Of a stretch of DNA of 64,000 bases, positions 9,801 to 21,817 are shown one piece after another. Source of the stretch: Shewanella polaris (GTDB lineage Bacteria > Pseudomonadota > Gammaproteobacteria > Enterobacterales > Shewanellaceae); NCBI RefSeq assembly GCF_006385555.1, contig NZ_CP041036.1, positions 4,340,001 to 4,404,000 of the forward strand, given 5' to 3'. A program made the translations under genes and the position numbers. The notes under the pieces were generated by a model, which saw nothing but the letters and a program-made list of their open reading frames with translations, did not search any database and was not told where the DNA came from. Position 1 is the stretch's first letter, and every line of letters begins with the position of its first letter.

Positions 9801-11810
9801 TTACAATATCATGGTACGAATGTCAGATAAGATGGCTGACAATGTCACACTAAAGCGTGCGGCCATTGCACCATCAATCACACGATGGTCGTATGATAAT
9901 GACAATGGCAACATTAATTTAGGCTCAAACTCTTTGCCATTCCACTTAGGCTTAATTTCAGATTTAGACACACCTAAAATCGCCACATCAGGGTAATTAA
10001 CAATCGGCGTAAATGCCGTACCGCCAATGCCACCTAAACTTGAAATCGTAAAACAGCTGCCTTGCATATCAGCCGACTTTAACTTGCCGTCACGAGCACG
10101 GATCGAAATGTCAGTTAATTCACGCGACAATTCAACAATGCCTTTTTTATCAACGTCACGTACAACCGGAACCATTAGGCCATTAGGCGTATCAACAGCC
10201 ACACCAATGTGGAAGTACTTCTTCTGAATCAGCGACTCACCATCACTGCTTAAGCTTGAGTTAAACACAGGGAACTCAGCCAATGCTTTCGCGACAGCTT
10301 TCATCATAAACACCAGAGGCGTGATTTTGTAATCTGCTTTCTTCTTCGCTGCAAGCTCATTTTGCTGCTTACGGAAGGCTTCCATCTCAGTAATATCAGC
10401 TTCGTCGAACTGGGTAACATGCGGAATCGTTACCCAGTTACGATGTAAGTTAGGTCCAGAAATTTTCTGGATACGACTTAGTGGTACTTCTTCCACTTCA
10501 CCAAACTTACTGAAATCAACTTTAGGAGCAGCAATCACACTTAAGCCACCTGCACCACCAGCAACCGCCGTAGCAGCTGTCGCTTTAGGGCGTGACAACT
10601 CATATTTCACAAATGCTTGCACGTCTTCTTTCAAAATCCGCGCTTTACGTCCAGTACCAGTAACCTTGGTTAAATCCACGCCAAATTCACGCGCTAAACG
10701 GCGCACAGAAGGCGATGCGTAAGCAACTCCGGTAGACTTAGGTGCCGCAGCACTAGGGTGATACGGTACCGGCGGAGTCGATGGACGACTGGCAGCTATT
10801 GTTGGTGCAGGCGCTACTGGAGCAGACTCAGTTTGAACAGGAGCAGCTTGAGCAGGTGCGGCACTAGTCGTTTCAATAGTCGCAATTAAGCTACCTTGAG
10901 ACACTTTATCGCCCACGTTAACCGTTAACGACACTAACTTACCAGCAAATGGTGCTGGTACTTCCATGGTCGCTTTGTCAGTTTCAAGGGTAATTAAACC
11001 TTGATCTGCGGTGATTTCATCACCAACAGCAACCAGCACTTCAATAACATCGACATCATTAGCGTCGCCAATATCAGGTACATGAATTTCTTGTACTTGG
11101 CTTGTTGTTACGGCTGCCATTGCTTGAGAAACAGGAGCCGCAGCCTGAGGTGCAGCGGCTTGAGCTTCCGGTGCTGTTGCTTGTGGCGCTGACACTGCTG
11201 GTGCTACTGGTTCAGAACCAGCAACTTCTAGCGTAATAACTAATGAACCTTCAGATACTTTGTCGCCAACGGCCACTTTCACTGATTTAACCACACCCGC
11301 TTTAGGTGACGGTACGTCCATGGTGGCTTTGTCTGTTTCTAAGGTAATTAAACCTGTATCAACATCAATGCTATCACCTACAGCAACCAACACTTCGATG
11401 ACAGACACATCTGTATCACCGCCAATATCTGGCACTTTCACTTCAATCACTTCAGAGGCACCAGCACTTGGTGCGGCAACAGGCGTCACTGGTGCAGGAG
11501 CCGCAGCTTGTGCGACTGGCGCTTCAGCTTTAGGCGCTGGTGCTGCAACGTCTGCTTTGGCAGGCGCGGCAACAGCAACACTCATCATCGCAATTAACGT
11601 GCCTTCTGACACTGTATCACCCACAGCAATTTTTAATTCTGCCAAGGTACCAGCAAAAGGTGCTGGAATGTCCATGGTTGCCTTATCACTTTCAACTGTA
11701 ATGATTGACGCTTCTTTCTCAAGAAAATCACCCACTGCAGCACAAATTTCAATAACTTGTACAGCATCAGTATCGATATTAGGAACCAAAACTTCTTTTA
11801 ATTCAGCCAT
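9801..11810 (-). CDS. aceF: Pyruvate dehydrogenase E2, dihydrolipoamide acetyltransferase
   Basis: Core subunit of the pyruvate dehydrogenase complex; it transfers the acetyl group from lipoyl-lysine to coenzyme A. It has 669 residues. Three N-terminal lipoyl domains carry the acceptor lysines K43, K161 and K278, each in a (E/T)-S/T-DKATM context, and are joined by Ala/Pro-rich flexible linkers. Then come the peripheral-subunit-binding domain (around [13 protein letters not shown]) and the catalytic domain with SYDHRVIDG near the C-terminus. Three lipoyl domains is the E. coli-type number. The gene starts 11 bases after the aceE stop and is clearly co-transcribed with it. The alanine-rich linkers create a long antisense open frame that is not a gene. 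Confidence 0.98.
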   Translation of the reverse strand: MAELKEVLVPNIDTDAVQVIEICAAVGDFLEKEASIITVESDKATMDIPAPFAGTLAELKIAVGDTVSEGTLIAMMSVAVAAPAKADVAAPAPKAEAPVAQAAAPAPVTPVAAPSAGASEVIEVKVPDIGGDTDVSVIEVLVAVGDSIDVDTGLITLETDKATMDVPSPKAGVVKSVKVAVGDKVSEGSLVITLEVAGSEPVAPAVSAPQATAPEAQAAAPQAAAPVSQAMAAVTTSQVQEIHVPDIGDANDVDVIEVLVAVGDEITADQGLITLETDKATMEVPAPFAGKLVSLTVNVGDKVSQGSLIATIETTSAAPAQAAPVQTESAPVAPAPTIAASRPSTPPVPYHPSAAAPKSTGVAYASPSVRRLAREFGVDLTKVTGTGRKARILKEDVQAFVKYELSRPKATAATAVAGGAGGLSVIAAPKVDFSKFGEVEEVPLSRIQKISGPNLHRNWVTIPHVTQFDEADITEMEAFRKQQNELAAKKKADYKITPLVFMMKAVAKALAEFPVFNSSLSSDGESLIQKKYFHIGVAVDTPNGLMVPVVRDVDKKGIVELSRELTDISIRARDGKLKSADMQGSCFTISSLGGIGGTAFTPIVNYPDVAILGVSKSEIKPKWNGKEFEPKLMLPLSLSYDHRVIDGAMAARFSVTLSAILSDIRTMIL

Positions 11811-11821
11811 TTTGTATCCCC

Positions 11822-14488
11822 TTACGCGAGCTGTGGGTTGATCTTGTCAGCATCAATGCCATATTCAGCGATGGTTTTAGTCAACACATCCACTGGCATT
11901 TCATTACGGTCAACAAGTGACTTCAACGCCGCAATGACAATAAACTTGGCATCAACTTCAAAATGATGACGTAAGTTTGCGCGGCTATCGCTACGACCAA
12001 AACCATCTGTACCTAGCACTTTATAGTCAGTTGGCACGAATGCACGTAATTGCTCACCGTATATCTTCATGTAGTCAGTCGCCACAATCGCTGGCGCATC
12101 TGCAGATAATACTTGGCTAATATATGCTTGCTTAGGTTTTGCTGTAGGATGCAACATGTTCCAACGCTCAGCAGCTTGACCATCACGAGTTAGCTCATTA
12201 AAACTGGTCACACTGAATACGTCTGCAGTTACGCCAAAGTCTTTGGCTAATGCTTGCGCGGCTTTACGAACTTCTTCAAGAATCGTACCGCAACCCATTA
12301 ATTGCACTTTGCCTTTACCGCTACCAGCAACTGATTCAAGCTTGTAAATACCTTTTACAATACCTTCTTCAGCACCGGCTGGCATTTCTGGCTGAACGTA
12401 GTTTTCGTTCATTGTGGTTAAGTAGTAGAAGATATCTTCTTGGTTTTCGCCATACATACGACGAATACCGTCTTGTACAACTACCGCAATTTCATAACCG
12501 TAAGTAGGGTCATAAGAAATACAGTTTGGAATAGTGTTAGCCAATACGTGGCTGTGACCATCTTGATGCTGTAAACCTTCGCCGTTCAATGTTGTACGGC
12601 CAGAAGTACCGCCCACCAAGAAACCACGTGCGCGCATGTCGCCAGCAGCCCATGCCATATCGCCGATACGTTGGAAACCGAACATAGAATAGTAGATGTA
12701 AAACGGAATCGTTGGCATGTCGTTGACTGAGTAACTGGTTGCCGCTGACACCCAAGATGACATTGCGCCTAATTCGTTAATACCTTCTTGTAAAACCTGA
12801 CCAGTTTTAGCTTCACGGTAGTACGCCACTTGATCAGAATCTTGTGGTACGTATTTTTGGCCTTCGTGAGCGTAAATACCTACTTGACGGAATAAGCCTT
12901 CCATACCAAAAGTACGCGCTTCATCAGGAATAATTGGCACAATGCGTTTGCCAATGCCTTTGTCTTTTAACAATGCGGTTAATACGCGCACAAACGCCAT
13001 TGTTGACGAAATTTCACGGCCATTAGAACCTTTCAAAATCGAATCGAAAATTTTCAATGAAGGAATATCTAACTCTTCAGTGAACTTTTCACGACGCTGC
13101 GGTAAATAACCTAATAACGCTTCACGGCGGCTCTTCAGGTATTTAACTTCTTCAGAGTCAGGACCGGGATGATAGAAAGGCAAATCTTCTAACTTGTCAT
13201 CAGGGATCGGAATATTGAAACGGTTACGGAAGTGTTGGATAGCCTCAATGCCCATTTTTTTCACGTTATGAGCAATGTTTTTACCTTCACCCGCATCACC
13301 TAAACCATAACCTTTAACGGTTTTAGCAAGAATAACCGTTGGACGACCTTTGGTTTTCTGTGCATGTTCAAGTGCAGCGTAAACTTTTACAGGATCATGG
13401 CCACCACGGTTTAAACGCCAAATGTCATCATCTGACATATTAGCCACCATTTCTGCGGTTTCAGGATATTTACCAAAGAAATGCTCACGAGTCCATGCAC
13501 CGCCTTTAGCTTTACAGTTTTGGTATTCACCGTCTACGGTTTCTTCCATTAACTGTAATAACTTACCGCTGGTATCACGCGCCAATAATGGATCCCAATA
13601 ACGACCCCAAATGACTTTAACCACTTCCCAACCTGCGCCGCGGAATTCGCCTTCAAGCTCTTGGATAATCTTACCGTTACCACGAACAGGACCATCTAAG
13701 CGCTGTAAGTTACAGTTAACGATAAACACTAAATTATCTAATTCTTCGCGCGCAGCTAAGCCAATTGCCCCCAAAGCTTCTGGCTCATCACACTCACCGT
13801 CACCTAAGAAACAGTAAACAGTTTGCTTAGAACAATCTTTTAAACCACGGTCAGTTAAATACTTTAAATAACGTGCTTGGTAAATGGCTTGAATAGGACC
13901 TAGACCCATCGATACCGTCGGGAACTGCCAATAGCTTGGCATTAATTTAGGATGCGGGTAAGAAGACAAGCCTTTGCCATCGACTTCTTGACGGAAGTTA
14001 GCCATTTGTTCTTCAGTAATACGCCCTTCAAGGAAAGAACGCGCATAAATACCCGGTGCGATATGACCTTGAAAATACACCAAGTCACCACCATCTTGCT
14101 CATTTGGTGCACGGAAGAAGTGGTTAAAACACACATCATAAATTGTCGCGCTAGAAGCAAAACTGGATATATGACCACCAAGCTCTAAATCTTTCTTAGA
14201 ACCACGTAATACCATTGCCAAGGCATTCCAACGGATAATCGCACGAATACGACGTTCCATTTCTTGGTTACCAGGCATATTAGGCTCTTGGCCTGCTGGA
14301 ATAGTATTTAAATAGGCAGTAGTGGCATTGTAAGGTAAGTGAGTACCATTACGACGTGCTTTATCAATTAATTTTTCGAGTAAAAAATGTGCACGTTCAG
14401 GCCCTTCATGCTCTAACACAGCTTGCAAAGCATCAACCCATTCATGGGTTTCTAGTGGGTCTAAATCTTGAAGCATATCTTCAGACAT
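11822..14488 (-). CDS. aceE: Pyruvate dehydrogenase E1, homodimeric type
   Basis: Thiamine-diphosphate enzyme that decarboxylates pyruvate and reductively acetylates the lipoyl groups of AceF. At 888 residues it has the usual length of the homodimeric gamma-proteobacterial E1. The ThDP/Mg binding motif [12 protein letters not shown] lies near residue 230. Flanking blocks such as [16 protein letters not shown] and the C-terminal transketolase-like domain ([10 protein letters not shown]) are present. The start is supported by AAGGA seven bases upstream. The gene lies 94 bases after pdhR, and no clear second PdhR box is seen in that gap, so transcription probably comes mainly from the pdhR promoter. 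Confidence 0.98.
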   Translation of the reverse strand: MSEDMLQDLDPLETHEWVDALQAVLEHEGPERAHFLLEKLIDKARRNGTHLPYNATTAYLNTIPAGQEPNMPGNQEMERRIRAIIRWNALAMVLRGSKKDLELGGHISSFASSATIYDVCFNHFFRAPNEQDGGDLVYFQGHIAPGIYARSFLEGRITEEQMANFRQEVDGKGLSSYPHPKLMPSYWQFPTVSMGLGPIQAIYQARYLKYLTDRGLKDCSKQTVYCFLGDGECDEPEALGAIGLAAREELDNLVFIVNCNLQRLDGPVRGNGKIIQELEGEFRGAGWEVVKVIWGRYWDPLLARDTSGKLLQLMEETVDGEYQNCKAKGGAWTREHFFGKYPETAEMVANMSDDDIWRLNRGGHDPVKVYAALEHAQKTKGRPTVILAKTVKGYGLGDAGEGKNIAHNVKKMGIEAIQHFRNRFNIPIPDDKLEDLPFYHPGPDSEEVKYLKSRREALLGYLPQRREKFTEELDIPSLKIFDSILKGSNGREISSTMAFVRVLTALLKDKGIGKRIVPIIPDEARTFGMEGLFRQVGIYAHEGQKYVPQDSDQVAYYREAKTGQVLQEGINELGAMSSWVSAATSYSVNDMPTIPFYIYYSMFGFQRIGDMAWAAGDMRARGFLVGGTSGRTTLNGEGLQHQDGHSHVLANTIPNCISYDPTYGYEIAVVVQDGIRRMYGENQEDIFYYLTTMNENYVQPEMPAGAEEGIVKGIYKLESVAGSGKGKVQLMGCGTILEEVRKAAQALAKDFGVTADVFSVTSFNELTRDGQAAERWNMLHPTAKPKQAYISQVLSADAPAIVATDYMKIYGEQLRAFVPTDYKVLGTDGFGRSDSRANLRHHFEVDAKFIVIAALKSLVDRNEMPVDVLTKTIAEYGIDADKINPQLA

Positions 14489-14582
14489 CTCGCAGTCCTT
14501 CTTTATATACGGGTTATATTTCGGCTTTTAGTTGCTGCTTGTTGACACAGCAAAAATGTATTCTTATTCAAAGTGACAAGTA

Positions 14583-15335
14583 CTACACACCGCTCTTTAA
14601 ACGGCGCAAACTACGTTGCAACCGACTGTCTTCTTCTCTTACTGCCAACATGACTTCTTCGATATAGCTTAAATGTTCATTCGAAGCTTCACGCGCAGCG
14701 TCTGGGTCCCGACGTACAATCGCAGCGAGTAAAGCTCGTCTGTGATCATTTGCCATGGTGGAAGCTTCTTCGCGTCGGCTTAAAAGTTCCAAGTTTTGTT
14801 CTACATTTTTATGTAGTACAGGGGTTAAACTTAATACTAGATGAAGCATTGCAACATTGTGTGACGCCTCTGCCACTGCACGATAAAAATGTACAATTGC
14901 ATCAGCCTGCTCTTCAATACCGCTTGCGGCTTCTACTTCATTAATTCGGTTTTTAATATTTTGCATATCCGCATCAGTACCGCGCAATGCAGCAAAATAC
15001 GCCATCATGCCTTCAGTAGCGTGACGAAATTCAAGTAAGTCATACTGACTTTCTGAATCGTTATGCATTAATTCAACGATAGGATCGGCAAGACTTTGCC
15101 AAAGTTGTTCTTTTACATAGGTGCCACCGCCTTGACGACGCATCAGCAACCCTTTAGCTTCTAATTTTTGAATCGCTTCACGTAAAGAAGGACGAGACAC
15201 TTCAAATTGTACCGCGAGTTCGCGTTCAGGAGGTAGTTTCTGACCCGGCTGTAAACTGCCTTCAAGGATCATTCGCTCTAATTGCTCCATGATCACATCA
15301 GAAATTTTTGGCTGGTTAATTTTAATATAAGCCAT
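14583..15335 (-). CDS. pdhR: Pyruvate-responsive GntR/FadR-family repressor
   Basis: Transcriptional repressor of the pyruvate dehydrogenase operon, released by pyruvate in E. coli. It has 250 residues. The N-terminal winged helix spans about 8-75, with the GntR signature around LPPERELAVQFEVSRPSLRE. An all-helical FCD effector domain (about 95-235) follows. It is the first gene of the pdh cluster and is preceded by a perfect PdhR palindrome 33 bases before its start, so it should repress itself together with aceEF. Confidence 0.95.
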   Translation of the reverse strand: MAYIKINQPKISDVIMEQLERMILEGSLQPGQKLPPERELAVQFEVSRPSLREAIQKLEAKGLLMRRQGGGTYVKEQLWQSLADPIVELMHNDSESQYDLLEFRHATEGMMAYFAALRGTDADMQNIKNRINEVEAASGIEEQADAIVHFYRAVAEASHNVAMLHLVLSLTPVLHKNVEQNLELLSRREEASTMANDHRRALLAAIVRRDPDAAREASNEHLSYIEEVMLAVREEDSRLQRSLRRLKSGV

Positions 15336-15367
15336 CTGGCGCCCTGCTCCCTAAACAAGCAATTGTC

Positions 15368-15384
15368 AATTGGTCTGACCAATT
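15368..15384. promoter_or_regulatory. PdhR operator
   Basis: AATTGGTCTGACCAATT is a perfect inverted repeat with a three-base centre and matches the PdhR consensus AATTGGTnnnACCAATT exactly. It lies 33 bases upstream of the pdhR start codon, consistent with autorepression and control of aceEF. Confidence 0.92.
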
Positions 15385-15560
15385 AATATGAGATAGCGCA
15401 CTTTATCAAATCATACAAGCCATGTCTAGTTATCGGCATATCGACAATAGAACACCGTATTCGTTTAAAACGCTCAAGCCAAGAGCATAACTGATATTAA
15501 CACTCAAGGGGTCAGACCATTTACTCGAATTAACCTCAACGCTGGATACAATAAAGCCGC

Positions 15561-15642
15561 CCTAGGAACTAGAGCGCTTCGTTGCTAGAGGCTATAAAAT
15601 CTCAGCAGCAAAGCTGTCCTAGTAGGACGTAGTCCACCCTAG
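15561..15642 (-). repeat. CTAG-rich modular hairpin element, copy R2
   Basis: Read on the minus strand: module A (15618-15642) has GGAC-TAC-GTCC flanked by CTAG, module B (15598-15620) has CAGC-TTT-GCTG followed by CTGAGATT, and module C (15561-15591) has CAACGAAGCGCTCTAG and ends in CCTAGG. It begins four bases after the ampE stop codon, in the same orientation as ampE. Order and spacing match R1 and R3, although R2 is more compact. Confidence 0.7.
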
Positions 15643-15645
15643 AGT

Positions 15646-16497
15646 CTAACTAACAACACCAAAAATGGTTAATACCGAAACCATTGTCAGCAATAACACA
15701 AAATTACGCTTACTCAATGCCAGTAATGCCAATGTCGACCGTATACTCAGCGGCGCATCACCTGCTTCAGGTAAAGATTCTGCCGCGACAGCAGTGTAAG
15801 TTACGATTGTTTTCGCATCGGTTTTGCCACTTAAACCATATTGTCGCCAAGCACTCAAACCAGTGCTAAATTGACCACTTAATACATAGCCAAAACTAAA
15901 GATACGGCTTGGCAGCCAATCCAATAGCATCAGCAAACGATCAACTAATGGCATCTCAAGCGTATTTTTATTATTGTAATCACTAAAAAAACGCACTGTA
16001 CAATACAAAACAGCGCCAACGGGTTCTAAAAATATTAAATACAATGCCACTGCGCCGTAATAGCGATAATTAATCCAAGCGGTTATTTGCCCCACTTTAC
16101 GACCTAAATCTTGCTCATCAACCACATGCAAGTGTTCAGTACAGTCCAACTCTCCGGCCAATCTATAACAAGCTTGTATGTCGCCCCGACATGCCGCTTG
16201 AATATACTGTTTAAACACCCGTCGTAATGACTGGTGGCAAAAACAAATAATGGATATCAGCACCCAAAACAACAAACTCAATAAATCATAAAAAATACCA
16301 TCGAGCAGAAAACTAATCAGCAAAACCAATAAAGCAGGCAACACAATTGCCATCGCAACACCAAATTCGGATTTAAGCGATTGGTTATCCCAAAATAATT
16401 TTTGGTAACGCGCTATAACGCTATCAAACTGCCAACCACTGGGCAGAAGTTTCAAACGCTCTACTAAAATTGCCATTAACAATGAAAATAACGCCAT
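15646..16497 (-). CDS. ampE: AmpE-type inner-membrane protein
   Basis: Inner-membrane protein encoded next to ampD, long described as a modulator of beta-lactamase regulation; its biochemical role is uncertain. At 283 residues it matches the family length. The N-terminal MALFSLLMAILVERL is typical. Hydrophobic segments occur around 50-72, 73-92, 145-168 and at the C-terminal end (LLLTMVSVLTIFGVV). The start is backed by AAGGA. It lies 158 bases downstream of ampD on the same strand. Its stop is followed within four bases by repeat element R2. Confidence 0.9.
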   Translation of the reverse strand: MALFSLLMAILVERLKLLPSGWQFDSVIARYQKLFWDNQSLKSEFGVAMAIVLPALLVLLISFLLDGIFYDLLSLLFWVLISIICFCHQSLRRVFKQYIQAACRGDIQACYRLAGELDCTEHLHVVDEQDLGRKVGQITAWINYRYYGAVALYLIFLEPVGAVLYCTVRFFSDYNNKNTLEMPLVDRLLMLLDWLPSRIFSFGYVLSGQFSTGLSAWRQYGLSGKTDAKTIVTYTAVAAESLPEAGDAPLSIRSTLALLALSKRNFVLLLTMVSVLTIFGVVS

Positions 16498-16655
16498 GAA
16501 AATCCTTTTTTACTTCTATTCAGTTATTGCCAGCATTAATAAGCAGCTCTTTTGCGGGCTATATTGATAAGTACCATCTAACATCAGCAAAGTCTGTAAG
16601 TGCTATTTTAAGCGCTAAGTGTTGTGTTTCAAGTTCGTAATCTCTAAGTGCTAAC

Positions 16656-17210
16656 CTAAACAACTGGAATGGCTTGCTTATATCGAGACCAATCAAAACC
16701 ACTACCGGGATCTGTTTTACGTCCTGGCGCAATATCACAATGGCCGACAATATTATTTACATTAATCATAGGATACTGCGCCATTAACTCCAATGTTAAC
16801 AGGATTAATTGATCATATTGCTCATCGGTATACCCACTGTTATCTGTCCCTTCTAGTTCTATACCTATGGCAAAATCGTTACAACCCTCACGCCCATTGA
16901 ATTCAGAGACGCCAGCATGCCAAGCTCTGTCATCACAACCCACATATTGAACCACTTCACCATCACGGCGAATAAGAAAATGCGCCGAAACTTGCAAGCT
17001 TGCTAACTCAGTAAAACTGTCGTCAGCATCTACATTTAGGCAACCTTGGAATAGTTCATCAATGTGCGGTAAGCCAAAACACCCCGCGGGTAAGCTAATA
17101 TTATGTATCACCAACAAACTCACCTCGCCATTGGGGCGAGCGTTAAAATGTGGCGATATACACTTTCGAGCCTGGGTTAACCAACCTTGTTCCATTAAGC
17201 CTTGTGGCAT
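16656..17210 (-). CDS. ampD: 1,6-anhydro-N-acetylmuramyl-L-alanine amidase
   Basis: Cytosolic zinc amidase that strips the peptide from anhydro-muropeptides in cell-wall recycling. Loss of it induces AmpC in species with AmpR. The protein has 184 residues from ATG 17210. The Zn ligands are recognisable: His in VIHNIS, His in GHCDIAPGRKTDPG and the Asp of the same block. WHAGVS and IGIELEG are conserved core blocks. ATG 17210 is chosen over 17216 because AAGGA lies five bases before it, whereas the upstream ATG overlaps that ribosome binding site. The gene is divergent from nadC, a common gamma-proteobacterial arrangement. Confidence 0.95.
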   Translation of the reverse strand: MPQGLMEQGWLTQARKCISPHFNARPNGEVSLLVIHNISLPAGCFGLPHIDELFQGCLNVDADDSFTELASLQVSAHFLIRRDGEVVQYVGCDDRAWHAGVSEFNGREGCNDFAIGIELEGTDNSGYTDEQYDQLILLTLELMAQYPMINVNNIVGHCDIAPGRKTDPGSGFDWSRYKQAIPVV

Positions 17211-17340
17211 ATCCATCCTTAAACATCACAACTAAACCATTATGAGTTCAAATTTAACAGTATTAAACAGCAATACCAATCCTAAAAATTACCTATTTGC
17301 TTGTGTCAGTATAGCGATAAATTATGTTAATCTTTAATAG

Positions 17341-18297
<957 letters not shown>

Positions 18298-19077
18298 TGC
18301 TTCTAGATCCTAGGTGCTAGGGCGGACTGCGTCCTGCGAGGTCGCTGCGCTTCTAGGACAGCTTCGCTGCTGAGATTGAGATACTAGGGCAACTTTGCTG
18401 TTGAGCTTTTATCGCATCTAGCAGCGTAGCGCTCTAGCCTCTAGGCTTTGTGCTAATTCAAATCAGTCATCAAAAAAGCGCCAAAAAATCAATTTTGTTG
18501 CATTTTTGTCAAAAAAACATTCATTAATCGCTAATGTCAAAAAATAATTTATCGTACCAAGTGCGGATAACGTGAAATTAGTGCATTTTTAGACATTTAT
18601 TTCTTATTTGTACGTTAAGACTATTCCATTGTGTAACAATTTATACTAACTTTGTCCTAGGCGAGTTGGCTTTTAGGCCATGGACTATAATCATAAGATT
18701 GTAAATTACGTCAATTGTTATCAACTAATTAACATTTATCTTTTAAAACATGGGCAAATGTTATTTTTTATTTTGTTAATATTAACGTATTTACTCTATG
18801 TTTACCGCTCAGCCGAAATGTCATTAAGTAAATAATTAGCTAACATTATTTGCAGTTAACATTGTTTTTTATATGTGCATTGTGCTTATAAATAACGATG
18901 GGCAACACAAGGAATGTTGGCACTATAAAAATCGTGGTCATCGAACACCACATAATTGTGCTTTAAGGTTTTAGGCAAATGGAATGCCAGGCGACTTAGT
19001 GACTAGGCTCTATGACTAGACTAAGCTCGCAGTTATCGAGGATTGAAACTACCCGGCCTATTTTACGGAGAGAAATA
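18298..19077. other. Long intergenic region between nadC and pilA
   Basis: The first 150 bases hold repeat element R3. The rest, about 18450-19060, is strongly AT-rich with A/T homopolymers and no supported open frame, tRNA or sigma-54 element. The promoter of pilA should be here; a TATAAT at about 18687-18692 exists but no well-spaced -35 was found. Confidence 0.45.
18317..18446 (+). repeat. CTAG-rich modular hairpin element, copy R3
   Basis: Longest copy. Module A (18317-18341) contains GGAC-TGC-GTCC. Module B (18354-18377) contains CAGC-TTC-GCTG followed by CTGAGATT. A second, diverged B-like unit (18384-18410) contains CAA-CTT-TGCTG. Module C (18416-18446) contains AGCAGCGTAGCGCTCTAG. 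CTAG occurs at most module borders. It lies directly 3' of nadC in the same orientation, as R1 and R2 do for their genes. Confidence 0.7.
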
Positions 19078-19443
19078 ATGAAAGGTATCAACCAAATCAA
19101 AAATGCTAAGGGTTTCACTCTTATCGAATTAATGATCGTAGTCGCGATCATCGGTATTCTTGCAGCAATCGCATTGCCTGCATATAAAGATTATGTTAAC
19201 AAAGGTAAGCTTAACTCATGTTTAGCTGAAGCAACAGCTCAAACTAAGGCAAGAGCAGCTTCAATTGTTGCAGAGATTGCAATGCCTACATATACACCTT
19301 CGGCTTGTACTGGCCCAGCCGATACGGATTTACCTGACGATTTGACAAAGTTAGATGCTGCAGTAGCAGTTGAATTTCCAGCGAAAGATGGTGCTGGGAC
19401 GGTTACATGTAACTTTACAACCGTAAACTGTACAGCTGCATAG
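19078..19443 (+). CDS. pilA: Type IV major pilin, class a
   Basis: Pilin subunit of a type IVa pilus used for twitching, adhesion and DNA uptake. It has 121 residues. The short basic leader [12 protein letters not shown] is followed by the prepilin peptidase site G|FTLIE, with Glu5 of the mature protein present, and a hydrophobic helix to about residue 35. The C-terminal head is short and holds four cysteines (SCLAEA, SACTGP, VTCNF, VNCTAA), so one or two disulfides are likely. ATG 19078 is chosen because GGAG lies seven bases upstream and the leader then has standard length; the open frame to 19012 adds nothing pilin-like. A strong terminator follows, separating pilA from pilB. Confidence 0.93.
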   Translation: MKGINQIKNAKGFTLIELMIVVAIIGILAAIALPAYKDYVNKGKLNSCLAEATAQTKARAASIVAEIAMPTYTPSACTGPADTDLPDDLTKLDAAVAVEFPAKDGAGTVTCNFTTVNCTAA

Positions 19444-19452
19444 TTAATTACT

Positions 19453-19487
19453 AAATAAGCACTCTGTGTAAGAGTGCTTATTTTAAT
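19453..19487 (+). terminator. Rho-independent terminator of pilA
   Basis: Perfect 13-bp stem (AAATAAGCACTCT / AGAGTGCTTATTT) with a five-base GTGTA loop, ending in TTTT. It lies ten bases past the pilA stop, so pilA is expected to be expressed largely apart from pilB. Confidence 0.92.
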
Positions 19488-20003
19488 AATAAACACCGTA
19501 TGTCTAAGATGAAAAATCAATACTTTTTACTTAAGTTAGTAATCAATCTATTCTGCAAAAACAACCCTACTAAAAAACCAAATACAATAAATTAAAAATA
19601 TCCACATACTAGTAGGTAATCCTATAGATTCAATTTTCAATTGCACATACTTCTTTTGATATTATCTAATTTAGTGTTCACTTTTTAACAATTACACCTC
19701 AAAGAGCTCTTTCCATACAATACTTATAAGAAGTAGAAATAAACACATTTGGCTTATATCTGTTCGGTACATAAATAATAGTCGTGAGTTAAGATGAAAC
19801 TATACACAGAAACAGATGACTGAGAGATGTTGCTAAAAGTTATGTTACTAATATTTAGCGTATTTTATGGGTATTCCAGCTAAAAAAACAACTCTGACAC
19901 ATATCTATTTAATGCTGCAAATGATAATTTATTAAATCGTCTAAAATGACAACCTTATAAAAAGACGTTATTATTTTAGCTCTTGGGTATAACTGGAGCC
20001 CCC
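19488..20003. other. AT-rich spacer between pilA and pilB
   Basis: About 515 bases with no supported gene. The composition is much more AT-rich than the flanking coding DNA. Only a 31-codon frame (19500-19595) without homology or ribosome binding site was seen. The pilB promoter should lie near the right end. Confidence 0.45.
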
Positions 20004-21710
20004 ATGTCTTCTACTGGACTACATTTAGGATTATCGACACTGTTTATTCGCAAAGGACTGCTTAGCGAAGAGCAATTATCTAATGCTATTTCGGAATCGA
20101 GAAAGTCGAGACATTCTTTAGTAAGCACCTTAGTTCTATCTAAAGTTTTATCATCACGCGAAATTGCAGAATTGTGTTATGAAGAATATGGTACTCCTCT
20201 ACTCGATTTAAATGAATTTGAAATATCGAGTATTCCTGAAGACTTACTTAACAAAAAGCTGATTGAAAAGCACAAATGTTTACCACTTTTTAAAAGGGGT
20301 AATCGTCTTTATATTGCAACCTCAGATCCAACCAATATTGCCGCTCTTGAAGATTTTCAATTTAGTTTAGGTTTACATGCGGAAGCTATTCTCGTTGAGG
20401 ATGATAAGCTCTTAAAAGCACTAGAAAAAATCATTGAAGATGACATTTCAGGGTTAGACTTAGCCGGTGTGGACGAAGAAGCGCTCGCCAATATGGAAGT
20501 TACCGATAATGAAAGGCGGGATGAACCAACTGGTGACAGTAGTGATGATGCCCCCATTGTTATCTATATTAATAAAATCCTTACCGATGCCATTCGTAAA
20601 GGGGCCTCTGACTTACATTTCGAACCCTATGAAAAACGCTACCGGATCCGTTTCCGTATTGACGGTATATTACACGAAGTTTCAGAGCCACCGGTGAACC
20701 TATCCAACCGAATTTCGGCACGTTTAAAGGTAATGTCAAAACTCGATATTGCTGAGCGCAGAGTGCCACAAGATGGTCGAATTAAAATGAAACTGTCGCG
20801 CACCAAATCTATCGATTTTCGAGTCAGTAGCTTGCCCACTATTTGGGGCGAGAAAATCGTAATGCGTATTTTAGACTCATCATCCGCACAACTGGGTATT
20901 GAAAAGCTCGGGTATGAAGATGATCAACGTTTACTATATGAAGAAATGCTCGCCAAACCTCAAGGCATGATATTAGTCACTGGCCCCACAGGCTCAGGAA
21001 AAACAGTTTCCTTGTACACTGGGCTGAATATTCTTAATACCGAAGAGCGTAATATCTCTACTGCAGAAGATCCGGTTGAAATTAACCTTGAAGGGGTTAA
21101 TCAGGTTCATATTAATTTAAAAGCCGGTTTAACATTCGCATCTGCATTACGCTCATTTTTGCGTCAAGATCCTGATGTAGTAATGGTAGGTGAAATCCGT
21201 GATTTAGAAACCGCTGAAATCGCCATTAAAGCGGCGCAAACAGGTCATTTAGTGTTATCAACGCTGCACACCAACTCGGCAGCAGAAACTCTCACGCGTT
21301 TAATCAACATGGGGGTTCCTGGTTATAACATTGCCAGTTCCGTTAACTTAATCATTGCTCAACGACTTGCCAGACGCTTATGCCCAGCATGTAAACATGA
21401 AGAAATAATCCCAGTTGCAGAACTACAACGTTTAGGCTTTGCTGAAGCAGACATAGCCAAAGGCTTTACCGTATTCAAACCTGTAGGCTGTGAGCTTTGC
21501 TCTGGCGGTTATAAGGGCCGAGTCGGCATTTACGAAGTAATGAAAATGAGTGATGAAATTGCACGCACTATTATGGAAGGTGGTAACTCGCTGCAAATAG
21601 CAACCCTCGCTAAGCAGCAAGGTATGCGAGATTTACGTCAATCTGGGTTGCTCAAAGTTATCCACGGCGTAACTAGCATCGCGGAAATTAACCGTGTCAC
21701 TAGCTTTTAA
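20004..21710 (+). CDS. pilB: Type IV pilus assembly ATPase
   Basis: Hexameric cytoplasmic ATPase that powers pilus extension. It has 568 residues. The N-terminal MshE/PilB-type domain (about 5-150) precedes the catalytic domain with Walker A GPTGSGKT, the Asp box, Walker B MVGEIRD and a His box. The tetracysteine zinc site CPAC...CELC is near the C-terminus. ATG 20004 has GGAG five bases upstream; a TTG seven codons earlier is less likely. It is the first gene of pilB-pilC-pilD. The MshE-like N-domain in this family can bind c-di-GMP in some relatives; whether it does here cannot be told by eye. Confidence 0.95.
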   Translation: MSSTGLHLGLSTLFIRKGLLSEEQLSNAISESRKSRHSLVSTLVLSKVLSSREIAELCYEEYGTPLLDLNEFEISSIPEDLLNKKLIEKHKCLPLFKRGNRLYIATSDPTNIAALEDFQFSLGLHAEAILVEDDKLLKALEKIIEDDISGLDLAGVDEEALANMEVTDNERRDEPTGDSSDDAPIVIYINKILTDAIRKGASDLHFEPYEKRYRIRFRIDGILHEVSEPPVNLSNRISARLKVMSKLDIAERRVPQDGRIKMKLSRTKSIDFRVSSLPTIWGEKIVMRILDSSSAQLGIEKLGYEDDQRLLYEEMLAKPQGMILVTGPTGSGKTVSLYTGLNILNTEERNISTAEDPVEINLEGVNQVHINLKAGLTFASALRSFLRQDPDVVMVGEIRDLETAEIAIKAAQTGHLVLSTLHTNSAAETLTRLINMGVPGYNIASSVNLIIAQRLARRLCPACKHEEIIPVAELQRLGFAEADIAKGFTVFKPVGCELCSGGYKGRVGIYEVMKMSDEIARTIMEGGNSLQIATLAKQQGMRDLRQSGLLKVIHGVTSIAEINRVTSF

Positions 21711-21817
21711 TTCAGCTATAGTCAAATCAGCTATAATAAATCAACTCGTTAATTGATTATTCTCTATTAACAATAATGCCTTAACGTGGTGCAGCGGAAA
21801 ATAAAAGGATTGGCTAA

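Noticed and set aside
11260..11841. 193-codon plus-strand open frame opposite aceF
   Set aside because: It is antisense to the Ala/Pro-rich lipoyl linkers, whose codon bias leaves the other strand open. The protein is low-complexity and has no ribosome binding site.
18898..18935. Sigma-54 promoter before pilA
   Set aside because: A TGGCAC occurs, but the -12 GC element at the required distance is absent.
19500..19595. 31-codon frame after pilA
   Set aside because: No Shine-Dalgarno, no recognisable sequence, and AT-rich composition that yields chance frames.
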